A stretch of 64,000 nt of DNA, from NCBI GenBank assembly GCA_963082975.1, contig OY720344.1:31841172-31905171 (forward strand), given 5' to 3'. Position 1 is the stretch's first letter; every line of letters starts with the position of its first letter. This document shows, in pieces, positions 45,931 through 56,065 of this stretch. The notes under the pieces are model-generated. The model was not told where the DNA came from. It did not search any database and saw only the letters and a list, made by a program, of their open reading frames with translations. This stretch comes from Labia minor. Its lineage: Eukaryota > Arthropoda > Insecta > Dermaptera > Spongiphoridae. The position numbers were made by a program, and so were the translations under genes.

Positions 45931-47036
45931 TTAACTTAAAAAGGAGAAACAATAATAATACAACAAAAGGCCCTTTCCAAAACTTACCTTTCTCAATACA
46001 TAATACAAAAGAAGAAAACAACAAAAGGGACTTTGTCAAAACATTAAAAATAAATAATACAGATGTCCATAGTCCGCTTGTTTAAAAAAATATTCAAGAG
46101 TTGATTCTAGTATGTATTAAATATATTCAATATATTAAATATTAAATATATTATTTTTGATCTAAACGAATAGAGAATGGATTTTACATAAAATTTGTAA
46201 TCATTTCACAAATTAATAATATAATAAATGACACATTGTGAATTGACGATAAAAATAAATATATTTCATTAGATCTTATTTTATTATACTAGCAAAAATT
46301 GTATAAATATATTTTTAATTTTCTTTCGAAATTAATTAAAAAATTTTAAAATATTTTAAATATAAAAAATATTGATACAATATCTAATACAAAAACGAGA
46401 CGGGATGCAAATATAATACATTAATTAATAATAATAATCAAAATATTAAAATCCGTTTAAATAAGAAGTTTGAAAAAATGTTCAGGTCGCTTCCCTCCAA
46501 CTAAATGACAGTCCTGATCGTATGTTCCATGCTGCGAATTAAATTTGGATTAAGCATCATAAATTCTAAAATAATAATTAAATAAATTTCAAATAACGAT
46601 TAGATATTTATTAAATGAATTACTAATAAATAATATTCAATCTAATGAAATAAAGAATCTCTATATATTATATACACGGTAAATGTATTAGAAAAAATAA
46701 AAAGCCATTTTTTTTTTATGAAGAATTTTGATTTTTTTAAATTATAATTTCTGACTTTTGATTGATTACATTTAAAATCATTTTAAAGTTATAATTTCGT
46801 CTTTACAAAGAGAGATAAAAAATTAATAAAATCAAAATATTGAAAAAATATAATAGGGAGGTAGAAAAAAGGTTCAAACTCCCCTCTTCTTATTTTTACT
46901 TAACGGGTCTTCTGATTGGTTGCCTGTTTCGACACACCTTTTTTCGACTTAAACGCCACCCTCAATTTCTTTCAGCTATCATTTGCTCTCTGCATCTCAC
47001 CAAGTCATCATTAGCACTCTTGCTAACTGAGTGTAT
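45931..47036. other. Sequence between the two G repeats
   Basis: AT-rich for the most part, with a block of balanced composition at about 46855-47036 (CTGATTGGTTGCCTGTTTCG, then CGACTTAAACGCCACC). No reverse transcriptase, integrase or transposase frame was seen between the repeats, so an LTR element is not supported. Confidence 0.4.
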
Positions 47037-47254
47037 TTTACCACGTTTTTCTTAGCTTGCTTTCTTGTTTGTTTGTTTGTTTATTTATCTGTTCGGGTCA
47101 AATCTTGCAATCGAAATTTCGACCACTTCCAGTCATCCAATCGCTCTGAAACTTTTCAGAGTAATGTATTCTGGATGACAATACAATAATACAATAATAA
47201 TTCGTAGCTTGCAAGTGTTTAATTAGAGCATAATTAATGAATATAATTTTGTAT
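47037..47254 (+). repeat. Direct repeat G, copy 2
   Basis: Second copy of the repeat at 45730-45930, with a (GTTT)n expansion at about 47068-47083. Both copies end in TTAGAGCATAATTAATGAAT. High identity suggests a recent event. Confidence 0.8.
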
Positions 47255-47582
47255 GGGAAAATCAAAACAAAAAGTGTAAATATTTAAATTTGAAAAAAAC
47301 CGTTAAAAACCCGTTAAAAGAATAATATAATATGTATAATATTTAAAATGTAAATAAATTTGAAAGAAGGTATATTAATGTTTTGTACTGTAATTTAGAA
47401 AACAAAATTTAAATTTATGATGAGTTTTAGGCAATAAAGAATTAAAATATGACAAATTTAAAAATTTCTCTTTATAATTCAATTTAAATTTATTACTTTC
47501 AGGATAATAGTATTTCATGACTATTAAAGTCAATCAAAAAACTTAAAAGTAGTATAGGTCAAGTGAAATCGATTGCAATATA

Positions 47583-48472
47583 TGAAGACTAAAAAGTAGA
47601 AAATAATACTTTATATAAAAAAAAAACTTTTTTAAAAAACCACGTTTTTAACGCACTAAAAAGAAGAAAATAATTTTTCTGAAACCCCATAGGTACTGAC
47701 ATTACAAACAAGAGATATGATTTGAAGAAAATTTTCTATAACGTAAAACGTGGGGCGCAAATAATAATAAATTTTTTAAATGCAATATAATTTCTTTGAT
47801 TAATTTATTTCAATATCCATGGATTTATATTTTAAGTTTTATATTTTTTACCAGACTTTTTGTAAAAGGGAATATTATTAGTAATCCAACAGAATACTTT
47901 TATTAATGTAAATTTTTTTTGGAAAATTAATTCCTTAATATTAAATAAACATCTTCAATTTACACTTTAGAAATTTTATTAACATAAATATTAAATATTT
48001 GCTAGAAGTTTTGCAGTAGCAAAATTTAGTTTTAGATTTCTTCAAGTTAAATTTCTTATATTATTTACCAGAATATTGTTAGGATGTCATTTTTTATCAG
48101 AATTTTTTAAAAGTGAATATTATTAGTAATCTAAAGGTAATCTTTTCATAAATTAAATTTACCTCTTTTAAAAATTTCGATAAGTTATAAGCTTTACTTT
48201 TTGAAGCTAATTAAAATATGAATTCATTTATCCTATTAATTTGTACCTAATAACATTTATTTATAAATTTTTATACGATACAGAATATTTTAGCCATAGT
48301 TGCGCCCCACGTTTTACGTTATAGAAAATTTTCTTCAAATCATATCTCTTGTTTGTAATGTCAGTACCTATGGGGTTTCAGAAAAATTATTTTCTTCTTT
48401 TTAGTGCGTTAAAAACGTGGTTTTTTAAAAAAGTTTTTTTTTTATATAAAGTATTTTTTAGTTTTCTTGTTG
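47583..48472. mobile_element. Large MITE with inverted repeats of about 175 bp
   Basis: About 890 bp. The left terminal repeat (47583-47762) runs from GACTAAAAAGTAGAAAATAA through CCACGTTTTTAACGCACT to TAACGTAAAACGTGGGGCGC. The right terminal repeat (48299-48472) is its inverse and almost identical. The interior is AT-rich without a transposase frame; within it two stretches resemble each other (around 47865-47900 and 48100-48135). A non-autonomous DNA transposon, probably young. Confidence 0.85.
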
Positions 48473-48960
48473 TAAGGAAGGTTGAGCACGGTTCGATGTG
48501 TAAATTCTAATCTAGATCAGAGCCAGTGGGGTACAGTAGGCTAGGGTCAACCGTGTCTTGCGGGCATTAAAGTCTTTTTTAGTTTCGCTGAGGTGGCATG
48601 AGGCGCGTCATCGATGATGACGCAACGACAAGCGCGGAAAAAGTGAGAGTGTGCTCCGCCATTTTCACTTTCCGCTGGAGATGGCGGGGACTGGAGTAGT
48701 GGGTTTGTAGGTAACCCAGATACGCAGCGACTTGTGCTTCAGTGAAAGTGTTACGTCACTATTCACCGCCATCTTGCTTCTTTGCTCTGCTTCATTCTGC
48801 ACGAAGACACTTCTTTTGCCAATTCATTAATTGCCGAATCGAGTCCCTCTTCTTTTTTCTTCTCCAATCTCATTTCCCTCAAAGAGAATTATTCAGTCTT
48901 GGCAAAAGGCTAATCTTTTCATTCTTCTCTTCCTAGTAAAGAGTTCGCCTCTATCAATGA
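48473..48960. promoter_or_regulatory. CpG-bearing island with YY1-type and CRE-type sites
   Basis: The most GC-rich unique block in the window. It contains CCGCCATTTT at 48656-48665, ATGGCGG at 48681-48687 and CCGCCATCTTG at 48766-48776, all good matches to the YY1/Pho core (CGCCAT). TTACGTCA lies at 48751-48758 (ATF/CREB type), with GATGATGACGCA near 48612. In animals several YY1 sites close to a CRE are typical of housekeeping promoters near the start site. A pyrimidine-rich stretch follows at 48840-48935. No convincing coding frame or transcription start could be fixed. It may be the promoter and untranslated first exon of a gene whose coding part is outside the window. Confidence 0.5.
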
Positions 48961-51367
48961 TAATATAAAACAAATTTAATATTATATGAAATTAATGGTT
49001 TTAGAGACTTGAAACACTTGAACCTTCTACCTCTATTTTCGAATTTATACTAAAAAAAAAGAAAAAATATAAATATTTATTTATGCAAATTTTCTAGTTC
49101 TAGTTAAAGTTTAAAAACAAGCGTAGAAATTTGAATTTCAGAACACAGTTTTATATGAACTAGAAATTTTTATAAATTTTTAAAATGTTTATAATTAATA
49201 ATTTTTACTGGAACTTAAAGCAAATTTCATGAACAATATATATTAAAAAATATAAATCAATATTGTTCTTTTAATTATTTTTTATTTTAGTTTTCTTTTG
49301 TATTTTTATTTTTTATTTGTACAAATATTTTAGATTACATTACATGAATATAATAATTAAATATAATTAATGGTTTTTTATAATAATTAATACAATATGA
49401 TAATACTTTTTAATTTGTTTACAATTATTTTAAAATTTTCTCTATTTTTCATTTTTAAATAAAAAAAAATTCATTTTTTTTTATAATACACAAATATATG
49501 TGTATTGTTCAACCAATATTCTTGTTTAAAAAAAACATACTATTATGTCAAATATCCTTTAATTACTATAAGGTTGTCTTATTAGAAGCGGGTCATTCAT
49601 CAAGTCGAAGCCCCGTTTGGATTATATAATAAATAATCTTTCTCTTTGCCCCTCTCTTGCGACATACTTTGGGCTGAATTCATCCTTAAAAACGTATTCT
49701 TTTTAATGATAGTGTAGATAATTACGAATATAATAGATAAATTGACATTTATTGACATGATTGATTTTATGAGGCCCCAATTTCCTTTCTCTTATGTATA
49801 AGATTTTATTCATATTTATTAACTTTGTGGAAATTTCTGACTCTCAAAAAAATCTTATAAATATAAAAATATAATTTTTAAACATATTACGTTTGCTGAT
49901 AGAAAATTTCAAACAAAATTTGTATATATATAATTACAAATCAAATTATACCTCAGAAATTTAAATTGATACACTTTAGCTATTTTTTTAATTAAATACA
50001 TTATTATTATTCAAAAGAGATTATAAAAATTTAAAATAAATACAGAAGACTTAGACTATATAAACCATTATTTTAAAAGGAAATTTGTAAAAATTTAGAA
50101 TTTCTAATTAAAAATTAAGGTTTCAAATATACAATTATTAATTAATAATAACTATTAATACATAATATCAATATAATTATTATATTTGTATCTTGATATT
50201 ATTTATTAAAAAAAAATCGAAAAATTATATCTATTTTTAGCCAAAAAATAAATTTATTAAAATTTAAAAGTATTATATAAGGAATTAAAGTAAAAATCAT
50301 TCAAACAAATATATTTATTTATTTAAAAAATTTAATGAAAATTATTTCTTTTGTTTTTTCAATCCAGTTTATTCAAGAAATAATATCTCTCTTTTAATAT
50401 ATATATATATATATATTGATTACTTTACAAAAATTTATCTCAAACTACATGAATCAAATATATAAATATATATATATAAGTATCAAATTTGTATTTAAAC
50501 TTTGAACTGGTTATATTTTATTTATTGTATTGAGATATTGAATTTATAATCGTAATATTTCTGTTTTATTAATTTCAAGTTGATAAAAATAATGATTCAA
50601 TTGGCAAAGATCCATTGGGGTCATCCTTTCCAGTTATATAACACCGAGGAGAGACGTGAGAACCAAATGGAAAGTGTTACGGAGGAATTACCTCTTTTTT
50701 TTAAAAAAAAAACGTCTTTAATTGTTTTATAAGCATTTATTTTGTTTATCTAAATTATTTTAGCATGTTATTTGTGAGTGTAGATTTTATAATCCTCTGA
50801 TAACGTTACAAAAATAAAAAAAAAATAAAACGATTCATCGTATAAGTATAGATAATATTTTGACAAACCATTTTCCACTTCACAAACAAAATTAATCCAA
50901 ATTTCAATATGTTTATCTCTGTTTAATTATTTATATTAATTAATCAAATTCATTAATTTTTTAAGAACCCCTCTCTCTCACTCTCTCTCTATTCATATAT
51001 TATAAATACTTATAAATACATATATATACGTAGATATATAAGTAGTTACCCATTTATATATTTATTTTGAATTAAAATACTTTGAAAAAAAATATCTAAA
51101 AAATGTGAATTTTTTTATTTGAATTTATTAGAGTTTGGTATTAATTCAAATTTCGTTAATTAGTTATAATATATTAAAAATTAAAAGTTTAGTATAATAT
51201 TCATTTGTTATAATTTATTAAAAATTGTTTATTTAGTCATGGAAGATTTTGAGATATCTTTCTTTAATATCCTATCAAAACTTCTTCATGATTTTATATC
51301 TAGATATATTTTATTAGAAATATAATTTTTTTTAAATTTAATTTACATTTGTGTGTGTGTATATATA
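48961..51367. other. AT-rich desert, one small GC-richer piece
   Basis: Mostly featureless. Pieces of balanced composition lie at about 49575-49685 and 50585-50690 (GATCCATTGGGGTCATCC, ACACCGAGGAGAGACGTGAG). An (AT)n tract is at about 50396-50414. No gene recognised. Confidence 0.5.
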
Positions 51368-51806
51368 TGTAACCAAGATTACGCAAAAACGGTTTGAGCT
51401 AGAATGATAAAATTTGGTACATGGGCATTATTCAAAATTCATAGTTTTCTATCAACTTTTGGGAAATGTAGCTCAACCAGACGTTTTGATTTTTGTTCTT
51501 CTAAAGTGACCGTAAAAATAAAGATATATGTTTGATAATTTTTCACATGATTAAAAATTGTATAAAACTGTTATATATAGAATTTCAGCTTCATTGAATC
51601 GCTGAAAGTACCAGAATTAATTTTTTAACACTGCAAATCTCACGCTTCAACACGTTACGTGGTGCCATCAACAAAGAGCCAAACATGCGCTGGTTTAATA
51701 AATATGATTTATTAATTTTAATTTATAATTTAATTAATTTAATTTAATTTAAATGTTATTTAATCCAATTCAAATTTGCGAGATAGTCGAGTGGAGACAC
51801 TCCAGA
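51368..51806 (+). repeat. Dispersed repeat E, copy 1
   Basis: About 440 bp matching 61451-61917 in inverse orientation. It contains ACCAAGATTACGCAAAAACG, ACACGTTACGTGGTGCCATC and, at the end, GCGAGATAGTCGAGTGGAGA. No coding frame. The middle has a TTTAATTTAATT-rich tract. Class unknown. Confidence 0.8.
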
Positions 51807-53429
51807 TTTATCCAAAAAGATTTCTCCTAAAATCTCCATTTAAATTTAATGAAGGAAAATAATATATAGACGAGAGAAGATAAATGAATTAAATAATATT
51901 ATAAAATGTTATCATAAAAAAATATTCATGAATAATTATCATTGCCATTATAATATTTTTATATAATTTATCATTAATTATATAAAAAATATTATTAAAA
52001 ATATATAAATTTTAATATTATAAACAATTTTAAAACTTGACGCAGTATACTTAAATATTGTTTTTTTTAATATTTCCTATAACTCAAATTTATTTTCAGA
52101 CAATCTCCTAATTAAATTAACTATTGATATACATAAAATTTTTTTAAATATCTCCAATACATATAGTTTCCAATTCAAACTATAAGATTTTATTATCTTG
52201 ATAAAATATTTTCCCAAATAATTTATTTAAAAAGGTTAGAATATATATTTGAATATACTTATACTATATACGTATATATATATATAATTCAGTTATTTAA
52301 CTGTATTTACTTACCTTATGATTATAATTTTTAACTTTTTTTAATAAAATGAATCACATTTGAGAGAGAGATACATTTTTCCAAATTTTATTGGATCTTT
52401 AGAATTTGTTTTTTTTATTACTTAAAAATGATGATTTATATATCCAGTTTCTTCTTATAAGATATCCAATTGATTATTATAATTTTTATTTTTAAGGGGG
52501 AAGAGAAAATAAAAAAGTATTTTTATGATAATATATAATTTCTAAACATACATATTACTTCTACTAAACAAATATTTCAAATTATTTTTGTTTAAATAAA
52601 TATTTTCTAAATATTTATTTTATCCAATGAATAAATAAATAAATGATTGGAACTTTCATAATATAACATTTTAATATACTAAATCAATAACGATCATTTT
52701 TTTTCTTTAATAAAATAATATTATATAGTATAATATAAACATTATAAATAAAAAAAATAAATTTTAAAATTATTTTAGTAATACTATCTATATTCCTTTT
52801 TTTACTTTTATTTATAATACTACTACTACTACTTATAAACTACTACTTTTATAGTTATATGAAAAAAATCTGGTTTTTTCTATTAATTTAACTTTTATTA
52901 AATATCCACTAACGATCGATTAAATAAGATAAGGATATTAATCTAATCATTAACGAAGTGTTTACCTATACATTTACTATTTTAATATGTCATTGGAGAA
53001 TATCAATTACATCACAGTGAAATATTATTGCAAGTTATATATTATTGTTAGAGTTCTATTAAGTATTAATAGATAATAAGTAAGAGAAAGGGAGAGCTTG
53101 AATGATCGATATCAAACATCATTAAACTTGTTATATTCAATAAATTAATTATTGAATAAAAAGAAAAATTATTAATTAATTAAATCATTAATTAATTATA
53201 TTAAAGTATAAAGACCTATTTATAAATATCTGGTATTTAAATGTATTTATTATAGATTTAATTTTACTGATCCCGCGCGCGCGCGTAAATAAAATATTTG
53301 AACAAACAAAACAACTATTAATTTCATGTTGTATTAATTGATCAATTTCTTGATTTAACCATCTCTTATCTAATTTATCTGAATAATATTTAGAACAATA
53401 ATAAGAATAATGTAAAAAATTTTAGTTAT
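51807..53429. other. AT-rich desert with an isolated (CG)n run
   Basis: No gene. At 53272-53286 the sequence reads CCCGCGCGCGCGCGT, an alternating CG run in otherwise nearly GC-free DNA. A (TAC)n tract lies near 52817-52833. Confidence 0.6.
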
Positions 53430-54072
53430 TTTTACCGACCGACGATAGTAAGGGAGGTATTGTTTTCACACCAAATTTGACATGTGGAGATTTTTACATA
53501 TCTCCACGAATCATGCATTTTCTTAACAGAAAAAAGTATTTTTAGCATGATGTCTGTCTGTCCGTCCGTCCGTCCGTATAGATGTGTACAGCCTGAACGG
53601 CTCAACGGATTTTGATGAAATTTGGTATATTTACTTAATGCATCAGTGGGATGAATTGATCAACTTTTGGTGTAAATCCGGAAACCGAAAGTGGTAGTAT
53701 TAGCGATCGACGATAGGAAGGGAAGGGTTATTTTCACACCAAATTTCCATGAGCAGATTTTTTTATATATCACCACGAATCATGCACTTTGTATTGGTTT
53801 TATCCTCGGGAAAATCATATTTATTAGTTTTATCTTGATTTAAAATTATATGACGTCATCCAGCCATTCATGACGTCACAGCCTGGTCTTGCATATATAT
53901 TATAAATAAAATAAAATTAAAAATGTTAATATTTATTATTTATGTATCCTTATCTGTTTTTTATTACATTAATAGATATATTAAAATTATTTGAAATTGT
54001 TTCTGTATCTGGAAATTAATTTACTTCAAACCGTCGGTCGGTTCGGACCTGGCCACAGGTCAACTTATTTGT
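53430..54072 (+). repeat. Repeat family D, copy 1 (left arm of inverted pair)
   Basis: About 640 bp, beginning TTTACCGACCGACGATAGTA and ending near GGACCTGGCCACAGGTCAAC. It is matched in inverse orientation by 54683-55326. It contains an inner direct repeat: the stretch from CGACGATAG through CACACCAAATTT to CACGAATCATGCA occurs at 53438-53518 and again at 53708-53790. A (CCGT)n run lies at about 53563-53578. No coding frame. Mobile-element class unknown. Confidence 0.85.
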
Positions 54073-54682
54073 ACTTAATAATCTTATGTTCAATAAAAGT
54101 CATACCTCACTGGTAAAAAATGCTTCACTGCTGAACTTGAGGATAAAATTTCTACTCCCACCATATTTTCAAAAATCTAAAATATAATTTTTAATGTGAT
54201 GGTAAAAATAAGTAAATAAATATGTTAACTGACTTATATGGAATTAGATCTTTATAATCAAAACAATCAAATCAAATAACCCTTCCATAGGTCAATATAA
54301 AAAATTATAAGCACAAGTTTAAAATAAACTTATATTGTTATTATTTTTTTTATGAATTTATTTATTAGTAATCATCATTTTTATATATAGTGATCTTTAA
54401 TATTTTTTAATTTGATTTTAGATCGCTGTAATAAAAAATGCTATAAAAAATAATTAAAAAGTAAGTGTTGAAAATATATAATTTTTATAAAATGCTATTT
54501 ATAATAAGAATGAAAATTCGTAAAACTATTTTTAAACTTTTAACAAAATTTGGAAAAATTCTTCTTTTGAACATCTACTTAAATTATCAAAATTGTTTGT
54601 AAATATATGTAGAGTGGAATCAACTATGTTATGTCATCTTCATCATTCAATTTTTAGAAAACAACAAAATTAGCAGTAGTAA
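54073..54682. other. Spacer between the inverted D repeats
   Basis: About 610 bp of AT-rich sequence with no gene and no long internal repeat. It forms the loop of a potential 640-bp-stem hairpin. Confidence 0.7.
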
Positions 54683-55326
54683 CAAATAAGTTGACCTGTG
54701 CCAGGTCCGAACCGACAGACGGTTTTAAGTAAATTAATTTCCAGCTACAGAAACAATTTCAAATAATTTTAAATATCTATTAATGTAATAAAAAACAGAT
54801 ATGGATAAAACATAAATATTTTTAATTTTATTTTATTTATAATATATATGTAAGTCCAGGCTGTGACGTCATGAATGGCTAGATGACGTCATATAATTTT
54901 AAATTAAGAAAAACTTATAAAGATGATTTTTCTCGAGGATAAAACAAATGATTTTCCTCGAGGATAAAACAAATACAAAGTGCATGATTCGTGGTGATAT
55001 GTAAAAAATCTCCTCATATGAAATTTGGTGTGAAAATAACCCTTCCCTTCCTATCGTCGCACGCGAATACTACTACTTCCGGTTTCCGGATTTGCACCAA
55101 AAGTTGATCAATTCATCATACTGATGCATTAAGTAAATATCCAAATTTCATCAAAATCCGTTGAGCCGTTCAAGCAGTACACATCTATACGGACGGACGG
55201 ACGGACATCATGCTAAAAATACTTTTTTTTGGTTAAGAAAATGCATGATTCGTGGAGATATGTAAAATTCTCCACATGTCAAATTTGGTGTGAAAACAAT
55301 ACCTCCCTTACTATCGTCGGTAAAAA
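54683..55326 (-). repeat. Repeat family D, copy 2 (right arm of inverted pair)
   Basis: Inverse of copy 1, from ACAAATAAGTTGACCTGTGC to TACTATCGTCGGTAAAAA. It has a small tandem duplication (CTCGAGGATAAAACAAAT twice at about 54934-54975). Part of it (AACAATTTCAAATAATTTTA, ACAGATATGGATAAAAC) also occurs at 35690-35780. Confidence 0.85.
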
Positions 55327-55557
55327 GCTATATTTTCAAAATCACTAAATCCTCTCTCTTTAAAAATAATCTTAATTTACTTACAATATATAAAATAATT
55401 GGCTAAGAAAAAGTATTTTTAGCAAAGAAGCATAGTATTATCTCTCAAAAAATATTAACAGGCAAAATGGAGAATTTGTAAATGTAGAAAAATTTAATAA
55501 TTATGTTCTGTAATAATAATAATAATATTCGAAAATAATTTAAATCGAGGTTGCATT
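55327..55557. other. AT-rich spacer, nothing seen
   Basis: Short AT-rich stretch with a (TAA)n tract near 55510-55526, between the D repeat and the retrotransposon fragment. Confidence 0.6.
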
Positions 55558-56065
55558 CTAGTATCGCCTGTTATCTGTAGTAATGGGGCTTATCTCGTTA
55601 AAATTCTTATCAAAGGGAATCAAAATAAAAATATATAAAAGAATTAATTTCCCGGCTGTGTTATTTGGGTGTAAGGCATGGTCAATGACCATGATGAAGG
55701 AGAGTAGATTTAGAGTATTTGAGAATAGGATTCTTAGCAGCATTTATGGGCCAAAGAAAGATGAGGTTACCGGGAATGGCAGAGACTGTATAACGGGAAA
55801 TTGCATGACCTCTATGCATTTCCATACATAGTTAGGGTTATAAAACAAGAAGGTAGTGATGAACAAGACACGTAGCATATGGAAGATGGCGAACTGGCGA
55901 ATAATATATTGGTGGCGAGAGCGATTGGAAGACCAGGGACGCGGTGGCCAGACAATTTATCAAGGGATGTAAGGGAAATGAGAGAATATAGGAGTTGGAT
56001 GGTTATAGCTCAAGATAGGGACACTTGGAGAAATGTGGTTGCTGCAACCAAGAATTTTTGAGTTC
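55558..56065 (+). mobile_element. Non-LTR retrotransposon ORF2 C-terminal fragment
   Basis: Best preserved of four related pieces. The first frame (55583-55831) reads PAVLFGCKAWSM, then RFRVFENRILSSIYGPKKDE. After a break a second frame (55879-56061) reads LVARAIGRPGTRWPDNLSRD, then WMVIAQDRDTWRNVVAATKN and stop. This is the typical downstream end of arthropod non-LTR reverse-transcriptase ORFs (VLYGCEAW...FENRVLR-I-GPKRDE...GRP--RW-D---D...W---AQDR--WR). The catalytic YADD region is absent, so it is a 5'-truncated, frameshifted, dead copy. Confidence 0.85.

Noticed and set aside
46840-47055. 71-codon frame overlapping the second G repeat
   Set aside because: No domain or splice context and part of it is repeat sequence.
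45730-47254. LTR retrotransposon
   Set aside because: Direct repeats are present but no gag, protease, RT or integrase frame lies between them.
48742-48936. 64-codon frame in the YY1 island
   Set aside because: No ATG context conserved or domain visible; composition follows the pyrimidine-rich leader-like DNA.
53560-53580. CRISPR-like short repeats
   Set aside because: The (CCGT)n run is a simple repeat inside a transposon-like family; no repeat-spacer array exists anywhere in the window.
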